From a virus: a DNA stretch of 52,387 bases. Of the stretch, positions 1-8,327 are shown one piece after another. The stretch is from the IMG/VR virus record IMGVR_UViG_3300043449_001060, positions 1 through 52,387 of that record; one strand, written 5' to 3'. The translations under genes and the position numbers were made by a program. The notes beneath the pieces are model-generated. The model was not told where the DNA came from and searched no databases. It saw nothing but the letters and a program-made list of their open reading frames with translations. The stretch's first letter is position 1, and every line of letters starts with the position of its first letter.

Positions 1-726
1 ACAATGAGGATTACTATTAATGGTCAGCTAAGCTTGTCAATGCTGTATGAGATGATCTGTGAAGAGATTCCCGGTGCAATTCCACTAATGCAAAATACAG
101 ATGGTCTTGAGACAATGATCCCAAGACAGCATGTAGATAAGTATATGGAGATTTGTAAGAGATGGGAAGATATGACTAATCTACAGTTAGAACATGATAC
201 TTATAGTAAGATTGTTCTGGGTGATGTAAATAATTACATTGCTGTTACTGAAGATGGTAAGTCAAAATGCAAGGGCAGATTTGAGTACAAAGATTTGGCC
301 ATGCATAAGAACAAAAGCTTTTTGATTATTCCTAAAGCTTTACATGCATATTTTGTAGATGGAATAGACCCTGAAGACTTTATGAAAGCTAACACAGATA
401 TATTTGATTATTGTGGTGGTGTTAAAATTAAAGGAGACTGGTCTTTTCACTTCCACAAGGTACACCAGGGAGAGTATCAAGATATTCCTCTACAGCATAC
501 TATCAGATATTATATATCTAATAGTGGTGGTAAGATTGTTAAGAAGAATAATGAGGACATGCGGGCTATACAAGTTGAAGCTGGCAAATGGATGCAGACC
601 CTTATGATTGATTATGAAAAGAAAGAGTTTGAGGAGTATGATATTAATCTCAAGTATTACCTAGAGAAAGTAAGAAAGGAAATTGAGAACCTTGAACCAA
701 GTACAAACCAACTAACTTTATTTTAA
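1..726 (+). CDS. DNA polymerase family B, C-terminal fragment (5' end outside window)
   Basis: This is the C-terminal part of a replicative DNA polymerase, cut by the window edge. The frame is open from base 1, so the ATG at 4 is probably an internal methionine. Counting from that methionine, QNTDG (residues 30-34) sits where family B polymerases carry motif C (DTDS), and DVNNYIA (74-80) followed by KCKGRFEY (88-95) resembles the palm/thumb region of phage family B enzymes. The first Asp of DTD is Asn here, but the second, catalytic Asp is kept. The last residues, QLTLF, match the bacterial beta-clamp binding motif. The stop is one base before the ATG of the next gene, which suggests translational coupling. 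Family B is inferred from motifs; the exonuclease domain and motifs A and B would lie upstream of the window. Confidence is good for polymerase and moderate for the exact family. Confidence 0.8.
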   Translation, partial: TMRITINGQLSLSMLYEMICEEIPGAIPLMQNTDGLETMIPRQHVDKYMEICKRWEDMTNLQLEHDTYSKIVLGDVNNYIAVTEDGKSKCKGRFEYKDLAMHKNKSFLIIPKALHAYFVDGIDPEDFMKANTDIFDYCGGVKIKGDWSFHFHKVHQGEYQDIPLQHTIRYYISNSGGKIVKKNNEDMRAIQVEAGKWMQTLMIDYEKKEFEEYDINLKYYLEKVRKEIENLEPSTNQLTLF

Positions 727-727
727 A

Positions 728-1909
728 ATGCCAAAGAAAATTAAAGAATGCGGAAAGGCGCACTTGATTAGTGTGCCACTACCAGATCATGGAGATACTT
801 ATACAGTAATTAGCCATGAGTCAGTTATTGATTATGCATATACAGAACTAGCTAATGCTGGTTTTGGAATTGTATCTGAAGAGTATAGAGCTACTGCAGA
901 TGGCAATATTGCACAAGGTATATACAGACTTCAGTATCAGAATGATCCTGAGTTATCTATGATGTTTGCTTGGACAAATAGTTACAACAAACAAGTAAGA
1001 TTTAAGTGCGGTGTTGGTGCATATGTGAACCACATAGGCACCACTATGGTCTGTGGTGACATGGGTAGCTGGGCTAGAAAACATACTGGTACAGCAGATG
1101 AAGAGACTGTAGCTACAATTAAAGAACAGATTGCTAATGCACACATGTATTATGATCAGTTAGTAGCTGATAAAGATGCAATGAAAGAAATCAAGATGAA
1201 TAAAAGAAAACAAGCTCAGCTTCTTGGTATCTTGTTTGCTGAATATCAGATACTTACAACTGAGCAAGCTAGTATTGTAAGATCTCAGATGGATAAGCCA
1301 AAACATGTGTTTGAAGACTCTAGTAGTCTATGGGCTTTCTATAACTATGTGACTATTGCTTTACAATCTTCTCATCCAAAAACATGGATGGAAGATCAAA
1401 GAGTTCTTCACTACTTTATCTCTAGTGTAAATAATTTTGCTAAACCACTTCCAGTTGAAGTAGAAGTGGAACATGAAGAAGAAGAAAAAGTTACTGATCC
1501 ATTGTTGAATAACTATGGTCAGCCTGAGAATCAAACTAATCTTTTAGTTCAGATTGCAGAAGCTGAAGAAATTGAAGCTGAAATTGTTCAGGCTGCATTA
1601 GCAACTGAAGCTCTTGAAGAAACAGTAACTTATACTGATCCAATGGGTAATACTTTTGAAGCACCAGTATTTGATACTATTGATCTTAACAAAGACACCA
1701 AGATGTCAGTTATGGTAAGTCCTTGTGCTGCACATGATGCTGAAAGTGACTTCATGGATGGTATTGATGAGTCTATTGAACCTGTAGTAGTTTCATTAGA
1801 ACCTACACCAGAAGATCATTTAGTGTTTGAAACACAACAAATAGAAACTGAAGATGATTTTGCATTTGATTTCTCAGATGAGGAAGATGATAATGAAACA
1901 TTCTTCTAA
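728..1909 (+). CDS. DUF932-like phage protein with acidic C-terminal tail
   Basis: This is a 393-residue protein of unknown function. The N-terminal two thirds resemble DUF932-type phage and plasmid proteins: an NSY...VRFKCGVGAYV stretch (84-100) corresponding to the NS-x-R-x-C-NG region, a RKHTG motif (117-121), a helical stretch, then a WAFYNYVTIAL...HPKTWMEDQ segment (about 203-225) like the W-x-x-x-N-x-x-T block of that family. Residues from about 240 to 393 are a low-complexity tail rich in Glu and Asp, ending DDNETFF. The start lies one base after the polymerase stop, so the two are probably translated from one message. A strong hairpin terminator follows. Its position beside the polymerase suggests a role in DNA replication or host takeover, but nothing in the sequence gives a reaction. 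No signal peptide or membrane segment is seen. Confidence 0.7.
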   Translation: MPKKIKECGKAHLISVPLPDHGDTYTVISHESVIDYAYTELANAGFGIVSEEYRATADGNIAQGIYRLQYQNDPELSMMFAWTNSYNKQVRFKCGVGAYVNHIGTTMVCGDMGSWARKHTGTADEETVATIKEQIANAHMYYDQLVADKDAMKEIKMNKRKQAQLLGILFAEYQILTTEQASIVRSQMDKPKHVFEDSSSLWAFYNYVTIALQSSHPKTWMEDQRVLHYFISSVNNFAKPLPVEVEVEHEEEEKVTDPLLNNYGQPENQTNLLVQIAEAEEIEAEIVQAALATEALEETVTYTDPMGNTFEAPVFDTIDLNKDTKMSVMVSPCAAHDAESDFMDGIDESIEPVVVSLEPTPEDHLVFETQQIETEDDFAFDFSDEEDDNETFF

Positions 1910-1947
1910 AGATCCTTGTTAGCAAGGTTAATTAATTATCACAAAAG

Positions 1948-1983
1948 AAAAGGGGGGTAGCTTAGGCTATCCCCTTTTTTTTT
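1948..1983 (+). terminator. Rho-independent terminator after the DUF932-like gene
   Basis: The left arm AAAAGGGGGGTAGC (1948-1961), a TTAG loop and the right arm GCTATCCCCTTTT form a 14-bp stem with two G-T wobbles, followed by a T run to 1983. On the opposite strand the same hairpin is followed by TTTTCTTTT, so it may also stop leftward transcription that has passed through the MazG-like gene. Confidence 0.85.
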
Positions 1984-1994
1984 AACTTTGAATT

Positions 1995-2384
1995 ATGAAA
2001 GAACAATTAAAAGCAGTAGAGACATTCCATAACGCATTTGGACAAAAAAATGGTAAATGGCCACAACCTTTATCAGAACATGAGTTTAATCTCAGACACT
2101 CATTAATGAAAGAAGAGAATGATGAATACTTAGAAGCTTGTTTTAAGAATTCATTAATAGAAATTGCTGATGCATTAGGAGATCAATTATACATTCTCTG
2201 CGGAACTATTCTTAAGCATGGTATGCAACATATCATAGAAGATGTATTTAATGAAATACAAGCCAGTAATATGAGCAAATTAGGAGATGATGGTAAACCT
2301 ATTCTTCGTGAAGATGGTAAAATTTTAAAAGGGCCTGGGTATTTTAGTCCAAACCTTTCTAAATTTATTGAAATAAAGAGTTAA
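1995..2384 (+). CDS. MazG-like all-alpha NTP pyrophosphohydrolase
   Basis: This 129-residue protein matches phage MazG/HisE-like nucleotide pyrophosphohydrolases, which hydrolyse (d)NTPs to monophosphate and pyrophosphate using Mg2+. The metal-binding pattern is visible: EExxE at 40-44 (EENDE) and ExxD...D at 56-63 (EIADALGD). The C-terminal signature SNMSK (91-95), DDGKP, REDGK, LKGPGYFSPNL is typical of the phage MazG subgroup. The length fits a single-domain enzyme. The substrate cannot be read from the sequence; house-cleaning of nucleotides and lowering of alarmone levels have both been proposed for phage members. The gene follows the terminator at 1948-1983, so it must start from its own promoter or from read-through. 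No Shine-Dalgarno sequence is present; the leader is T/A-rich. It converges on the 1,977-aa gene with only 5 nt between the stop codons. Confidence 0.88.
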   Translation: MKEQLKAVETFHNAFGQKNGKWPQPLSEHEFNLRHSLMKEENDEYLEACFKNSLIEIADALGDQLYILCGTILKHGMQHIIEDVFNEIQASNMSKLGDDGKPILREDGKILKGPGYFSPNLSKFIEIKS

Positions 2385-2389
2385 AATAG

Positions 2390-5300
2390 TTAAATTCCAA
2401 TTCTACTTGCACTATTTCTTAAATTCTTAATTGCAGTCTCAGGATCTCCTGTTGAACCAGTAAATCCAAATGCTTTCATTAAGTGATCCCAGAACTTATA
2501 GTCTCCTTTTTCTTCCCAAGAATATGGACCCGCATCTCTTTGGAACTTAGCAGCTTCATTAAATGTAGCCATGTTAAGTAAATCTCCAAATAACTGCATA
2601 TAAAGTAAGAATGTATTACCAAATGCTGTACTAGTAGAAGTTAACATTTTACCATAATCATCCATACCAAAGTTAATACCACCAACTTTAGGTAGAGGAA
2701 TGAATGCAGTAGTTTCACCTTGTACACCCATTAGTAAGTTTAACATGTGATTTTGAAGGAAGCCATATGTTTGATAACCATCAGTTCCAAATGCTTCAGA
2801 ACGTCCAGCAATTTTTTGCCATTTTTCTTCATCATCATCATCATAACCAAAGAGGAGTGATGCCATCAATGCAAATGCCGTAATAAATAATCCATCTGCA
2901 GCAAGTTTTCTGAAAGCAATCTTTTCTTCTGTACTTAAATACTTATAGCTTTTACCACGACTTTTAAGCATCTCAACCATTGCACTAAATCCAGTTAAGT
3001 AAAAACCTTTTCTAGTTTTACCAAGAGCCCAGTCATATCTTGCATTAAATTTAGGAAGCATTTTACCTTCAGTCCATACAAGCTCAGCACCAAATCTGTT
3101 AGTAAACATTGGCGTAAACCATTTTCTCATAAACATGTATAGTCTATACAGTGCAAACTTATTTCCTTCAGGTTGACCAAATTTATCATATGTACCAAAG
3201 AGTAATCTTGAGGTACCTTGAACTTGATTTCTAAATAAATCAAATGCTTCTGACTTAGCAATAACTACTTCATCACCATCAGCTAATTCTAATACACTGT
3301 TGATTTTATTCTTAGCTTTAAGTTCTTCAACAGTAATACCATATTGTTTAGCAATATCATCTAAAGATTCTCCTTTAGTATATTTATGATAGACATGTGT
3401 ATTATTCCACTTTGGATGAATGCCGCTTTTAAGTTTGATAATACCATCAGCATCTTGTTCCCAAGCATCTTTATATCTTATTGTTTGAGTACTACCATCT
3501 GGCATTTTTCTTTCAAGTTTTTGAGCATTTAAGAATGAACCAAATAATGATAGACTTACTTCCATCTCACCAAACTTGCGGTGCATATACATCCATTCAC
3601 CATCAATGAGATCTTTGTAAAGACTTCTACTAATTGATCTCCCAGCATTATCAGTACTTCTAAACACAGGGTCAAAAATTTCTACCATCTGTACTGTTAA
3701 ATCAGGTGGCCCAACTGCATAGATTCCTTTTCTTGAAGACCAACTTGTCATAGTTTTAAATGCCCAAGCGCGTCCATTTGCAATATCTTTTAAGTTTACA
3801 AATTCAGCTCCGGCACCTTCAATAATTAACTGCACCATTGCACCATACTTGTTTTTTAAATCTGATGGAATGTTAACTGCCAATGATGATACAGCTGATA
3901 GTCTCTGCATACCATTTAGTAGCTTAGTAATTCTTGGATATTTCTCTGAGGTATCGGAGTTATGGATACCGTAGAACTCTCTTTCAAATAAAGACTTAAC
4001 CTGGCCAAGCATTTGATTAGTTGAATCTTTTTTAGTCACATTCTTTAACACACCATAAGCATTATATAAGTCCTTACGGTACTTATTCATTTCTTTTGGC
4101 TGCGCTTCTGGACTAGAAAGTGAATCAATTAATGACTCTACTAGTGGTAAGTTCTGAAGTAATACATCATGTGTTTCAAGTGATAATGCATAACGCATTA
4201 ATCCTCTAAATACATCTGGAGAAATTTTATCTGCATCAAGATTGTATATACCTGTTACAGGGATATAACTTATTTGCTCTCCATTTAAATCAGTATTTAC
4301 TAAGTTGTTTTCAGGATTGTAGTTAAAACCATTCTCAAAATCTACTTTTGATTTACCCCACATCTGATCCCACATCTCACTAACATTAGACTTAATCTGG
4401 CTATATCTTTCACCATATTGCCCAGCTTGAAATGCTTCTACTACATTGTCAATTGCATATCTAGGCATATCTAAGTATAGCTTAGCCATACTTGATTTAC
4501 CTTCTTGGTTAGATAAGTGATATTCTTTAATAAGTTCAAGTAATTCAAAGGCTGAACTTTTAGATTGTTTTAGAGATTGATATTTCTTATTGATATACTT
4601 ATCAGTTTTAGCACCATTCTTAGTACCGTCATACTGTTTTGGTAAGAAGTTTCCTTTATTGTCAATTACTTTACCAATGTATTTCTTTTTCTCCTCAGCA
4701 GTTAATCCAAAAGGAATAGTTCTGTATTTATCTTTTACTGTATAGATGGAGTGTCTAGAGTTAGGAACCCCAAGTATAGATATTGTCTCTCCAGTAGATT
4801 CATCTATGATATCTGTAGTTTTAATCATAGAAGGGTCTTTTGGAATAGTTACAGAGTTAGCCATAGTTCTTTCAAACTTGTCTACATATCTTTTATCTTT
4901 TGTACTCCAAACTTTTCTAGTTACGTGGTTTAATAAAAACCAGTCATAGAAGTTTTTATCTTGCTCAAGAATATCAAAGAACTCATCTGAGTTAATATAC
5001 TCATTGACTTTGTCTTCAGCAATAGCTCCTACATTATACTTAGATAAGTTGTAGTTAAGTTCATCTAAGTAATATTCAGTTGGAACTCTCAAAGATAGAT
5101 CACCTAGTTCTGAGAAGATTCCTTCTAGTTCAGCTATCTCTTCAATTGTAAGACCCTTACCTGATTGTTTACCAACTAAAAAGACATATCTTTTCTCTTC
5201 ATCTTTAGTAAGTTTACGAATCTTTAATGCTTGAGCATAACCCCTAAGTTCATCCAGCTCATCTCTACTTAATCCACTAGAATTATCAAAGTTGAATTTA

Positions 5301-8300
5301 TAATCATTGATTTGTTGTTGTAACTCTTTAATAGTAGTAAGTCTATCTTCTCCTAGTGCTGTTGGATCAGGTTGCCCTTGCTCATCTTTAAATCCAAAAA
5401 TTAAATCTGAAATTTGTTTGAATGCACCACTGATATCAAAATCAGATTCTACAGCTGCATTTGCTTTTTCTTGTAACTCAGATAGTCTAGTACGTAGTTC
5501 TTTAACTCTTGTATAGTAACTCTCATCATACACAAGTCTAGTGTTTTGTTTAGTCCACTCTTTTACCTTTTCATTGAATAACTCATCTCCTCTTCTGATT
5601 CCTTGTGACTCTAATAAATTTGCAAACTCATTATATGCAGTCTGTAGTGAACCTGGAATAGGAACAAACTCATGAAAGTCTCTAGTCTGTTCTTTATGCT
5701 CTCTTAAGATTTTTGCTTTAGATAAATCAAAGATTCCATTTTCAGGGTCATCAACTTTTGGTGTACCATCTTCATAGTAAAGTGAATAAAGTTGTTGGTA
5801 TTTTCTCCAAGCAGCCTCCGTTATAGCATACTGTTCAAAGCGCTCTAACTCATTATTAAGTTTATTTGCTTCTGCACTAAATTCATCAAGGGCAAGTTTT
5901 CTATCTAGCCATGCATCCTGTGCAATTGGAGATGAATCAAAGATTGCATCCTTCTCATAGTACTCAGGAACATATTCATCATGCATGTAATCTGCCTTGA
6001 ACCTTCTGAGATCTTTCATAGCTTGTCTAAGCTTTTCTACATCTCCTGAATTTCTAGCTTCATCTACTGCATGCTCAAGTATATCTAAATCATATCTCCA
6101 ACCATTACCAAACTCATTTAAGAAAGTATATACTTCCCTCTTTTCCATCTTGCCAGTCTTTCTGTCAAAGAATGCAACTGAATCTTTTTCAGCAACAAGA
6201 TCAAGCATTTGTCTTGTATTCCATTTACTGAACTCTGCAACTTTAGGTAGTAAAGACTCAAGTTTCTTTCTGAACTTCATAGACTTAGTCCACATTTGTT
6301 GCTCAGCCTGACGCTTCTGGTTCTCAATGTAAATAGATAATGAACCTACTATAGGGCTAGTACTAGAAGAATAACTCTCCATGAATCTATTGATGATACT
6401 TACATCTTTAAATTTACCCTCAAGGATATCCTGGATTTTATTCTCATTAATAACAAAGTAATTATACCTTTCAATAAAGTTGTTGATATACTTTACTTCT
6501 ACACCTTTTTGAGCTAGGGCTTCTAGATCACTGTCTTCAACTTTTTGCTGTACAATTTTGTTATATAAATTTTCAAACTCATTTTCAGTAAGCACCCCTT
6601 TTAGCGCATTGCCTAAATCTGTTCTAAGTTGTTCCTTAACAAAGTCACTCATGTATCCAGTAATCTCAACAAAGAACTGTACTGAATGGTCTTTGTAGAG
6701 TCCTGTAATAATCTCTTGTCCACGGATAATATTTCTAGTAATCTCATTAAGTAGATTAGAGAATGGATTGTCTGTAGTTAGATTAAAGTCAGCCTTAAGA
6801 ATCTGGTCAATGTCTGAGATAGATTGATACCATCTTGTTAATGATCCTTTATATAATCCAAGTAATGCAATATCGGATCTGCTTCCAAAGTTTGACTTCT
6901 TCTGGAGTCTTTCAAGTTCTTTCTGAATTAACTGTGTAATGTTCAGGGTTACATCTAATGAACTCACTAATGATACCGCTCTGTTATTTAAGTCTCTTAG
7001 TCTTTTTTCCTCAGCATTTAATGCATTGTCTATAACATCATCTACAGATTTTCTGTTAGACTTTACCACAGTCTGGTATCCCTGTAGTGATTTTTTAATT
7101 CCAGGAGTAAGCTCTGATGTTCCTTCTCTTAATAAACTTTTCTTAACTGCTTCTGCAGTCTTCTTGTCGGCCTTAAAGTTCTTAGCCCTTTCAAGAATAG
7201 TATTATTAGAAACAAACATTGCGTTGATTGCATCTGTCACAGCTTTTGATGATGCATTATCTGTGAGAACCTTTGCTCTGTCAATTTCAAATCTAACAAA
7301 TGCAGCAGCATCTTCCGGTGTTATCTTATCAGTCTCAAACTCAAAGTCCTTTTCCAATAGCATGTCTGCTAGTTGGTCAAGTGTAGTACTCTCATTGAGT
7401 TTGGCGACTTTGACTTTGTTACCGAATATATTCTTAAGCAGTTGCTTGATCTGGTTAAGTAAGTTCTTGATAAAACTATCAAATCCATCTGACTCAAGTT
7501 GTTTAGTAACTCTGTCTGATGCTCTTCTTTGTAATCCATATGCAAGTGCTTCCTCCATGAATCTTGGTGATTCAAATTCCAGCTCAGGGTAAGCTTTCTG
7601 AATTCTTCTAATGATCTCTTGACCCTCTGATGTGCCAGCTAATTGAAAGTAAAGTTCATTAAAAAGTCTGGGATTGGTTTGTCTGATACCTTGAAGTAAA
7701 GGGTGTGAGAACTCATGTAGTACAGTATCCACTGAGACATTCTCCCCTACCGTATAGACAGAGCCTGCAAAGTAAAAGGCTGGTTCTCCTTGATATGGTA
7801 TAGAGCTGTTTTTAAGAAGGTTTCTCGCTTCTTGTTGAGTGATGTTTACGTAATTTGTTTTGAGTCCGATAGAGAGTCTTTCTGCTAAGACTGTTGCTAT
7901 TTCTCTAGTGCGTGCGTTTTGTAGATCTGATAGATCATATTCAAAAACTGGGAAGTCTTCAAACTGATCAAACAGCTTGAACTGAAAAGGAGTATTTACA
8001 GCAGTCTCTTCTACAGCTTCTCTGTTTTCGTATTGATCAATGAGATTATCTAATTGATTGAAGAGAGGTTCATTTGGTATAGCTCTTGGTATAGTATAGT
8101 TAGATTCTCTATAGTATGGTTCATTCATGTATCTTTTAGATTCATAGGCGACACTAAAGAGATTTGCTCCCATTGTATCTAGACCGTATTTTGTTTGAGC
8201 AAGCTTTGTGAGTTTCTCATTAGCTGCATCAAACTTAGCCATGTCAATGATTTTTCTTACATCATCAGTGGCCCCGTTTTCTAATAGGAATTTAATTGAG

Positions 8301-8323
8301 TTATCTTTTGAACTACAGATCAT
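2390..8323 (-). CDS. Giant virion protein with N-terminal HExxH zincin domain, LysM domain and C-terminal hydrophobic segment
   Basis: This 1,977-residue protein is encoded 4 nt downstream of the RNA polymerase gene and is the last gene of the late minus-strand block. In order: an N-terminal region ending in a zincin-like domain with HEFSH at 203-207 and a possible third ligand in MEEALAYG about 50 residues later; long helical, coiled-coil-prone stretches (about 350-1,500); a LysM-like module at about 1642-1688 (YTKGESLDDIAKQYGITVEE, then LADGDEVVI); and a hydrophobic segment near 1803-1828 (LFITAFALMASLLFG) followed by DDDDEE. LysM binds peptidoglycan and the hydrophobic segment could insert in a membrane, so a role in DNA or protein delivery is likely. 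In crAss-like phages the genes beside the polymerase encode proteins packaged with it. The start (MICSS) is preceded by AT-rich sequence without Shine-Dalgarno. Whether the protease is active is not known. Confidence 0.75.
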   Translation of the reverse strand: MICSSKDNSIKFLLENGATDDVRKIIDMAKFDAANEKLTKLAQTKYGLDTMGANLFSVAYESKRYMNEPYYRESNYTIPRAIPNEPLFNQLDNLIDQYENREAVEETAVNTPFQFKLFDQFEDFPVFEYDLSDLQNARTREIATVLAERLSIGLKTNYVNITQQEARNLLKNSSIPYQGEPAFYFAGSVYTVGENVSVDTVLHEFSHPLLQGIRQTNPRLFNELYFQLAGTSEGQEIIRRIQKAYPELEFESPRFMEEALAYGLQRRASDRVTKQLESDGFDSFIKNLLNQIKQLLKNIFGNKVKVAKLNESTTLDQLADMLLEKDFEFETDKITPEDAAAFVRFEIDRAKVLTDNASSKAVTDAINAMFVSNNTILERAKNFKADKKTAEAVKKSLLREGTSELTPGIKKSLQGYQTVVKSNRKSVDDVIDNALNAEEKRLRDLNNRAVSLVSSLDVTLNITQLIQKELERLQKKSNFGSRSDIALLGLYKGSLTRWYQSISDIDQILKADFNLTTDNPFSNLLNEITRNIIRGQEIITGLYKDHSVQFFVEITGYMSDFVKEQLRTDLGNALKGVLTENEFENLYNKIVQQKVEDSDLEALAQKGVEVKYINNFIERYNYFVINENKIQDILEGKFKDVSIINRFMESYSSSTSPIVGSLSIYIENQKRQAEQQMWTKSMKFRKKLESLLPKVAEFSKWNTRQMLDLVAEKDSVAFFDRKTGKMEKREVYTFLNEFGNGWRYDLDILEHAVDEARNSGDVEKLRQAMKDLRRFKADYMHDEYVPEYYEKDAIFDSSPIAQDAWLDRKLALDEFSAEANKLNNELERFEQYAITEAAWRKYQQLYSLYYEDGTPKVDDPENGIFDLSKAKILREHKEQTRDFHEFVPIPGSLQTAYNEFANLLESQGIRRGDELFNEKVKEWTKQNTRLVYDESYYTRVKELRTRLSELQEKANAAVESDFDISGAFKQISDLIFGFKDEQGQPDPTALGEDRLTTIKELQQQINDYKFNFDNSSGLSRDELDELRGYAQALKIRKLTKDEEKRYVFLVGKQSGKGLTIEEIAELEGIFSELGDLSLRVPTEYYLDELNYNLSKYNVGAIAEDKVNEYINSDEFFDILEQDKNFYDWFLLNHVTRKVWSTKDKRYVDKFERTMANSVTIPKDPSMIKTTDIIDESTGETISILGVPNSRHSIYTVKDKYRTIPFGLTAEEKKKYIGKVIDNKGNFLPKQYDGTKNGAKTDKYINKKYQSLKQSKSSAFELLELIKEYHLSNQEGKSSMAKLYLDMPRYAIDNVVEAFQAGQYGERYSQIKSNVSEMWDQMWGKSKVDFENGFNYNPENNLVNTDLNGEQISYIPVTGIYNLDADKISPDVFRGLMRYALSLETHDVLLQNLPLVESLIDSLSSPEAQPKEMNKYRKDLYNAYGVLKNVTKKDSTNQMLGQVKSLFEREFYGIHNSDTSEKYPRITKLLNGMQRLSAVSSLAVNIPSDLKNKYGAMVQLIIEGAGAEFVNLKDIANGRAWAFKTMTSWSSRKGIYAVGPPDLTVQMVEIFDPVFRSTDNAGRSISRSLYKDLIDGEWMYMHRKFGEMEVSLSLFGSFLNAQKLERKMPDGSTQTIRYKDAWEQDADGIIKLKSGIHPKWNNTHVYHKYTKGESLDDIAKQYGITVEELKAKNKINSVLELADGDEVVIAKSEAFDLFRNQVQGTSRLLFGTYDKFGQPEGNKFALYRLYMFMRKWFTPMFTNRFGAELVWTEGKMLPKFNARYDWALGKTRKGFYLTGFSAMVEMLKSRGKSYKYLSTEEKIAFRKLAADGLFITAFALMASLLFGYDDDDEEKWQKIAGRSEAFGTDGYQTYGFLQNHMLNLLMGVQGETTAFIPLPKVGGINFGMDDYGKMLTSTSTAFGNTFLLYMQLFGDLLNMATFNEAAKFQRDAGPYSWEEKGDYKFWDHLMKAFGFTGSTGDPETAIKNLRNSASRIGI

Positions 8324-8327
8324 TTTA

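Noticed and set aside
94-105. NTDG in place of DTDS as a sign of an inactive DNA polymerase
   Set aside because: The second Asp, which binds metal, is present; the first Asp is less critical and Asn is plausible in phage family B enzymes.
1983-1990. TAACTTTG, a match to the Bacteroidota -7 promoter box, just before the MazG-like gene
   Set aside because: It overlaps the T run of the terminator, there is no TTG-type -33 box about 20 nt upstream, and the ATG is only 4 nt away. Chance occurrence is likely in such AT-rich DNA.
6939-7592. Long plus-strand reading frame (217 codons) opposite the 1,977-aa gene
   Set aside because: Its product is Ser/Leu-rich low-complexity sequence with no domain, and it lies fully inside a well-supported gene on the other strand. 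It is a shadow of an AT-rich coding sequence; the same holds for frames at 21520-21798, 26626-26997 and 47900-48241.
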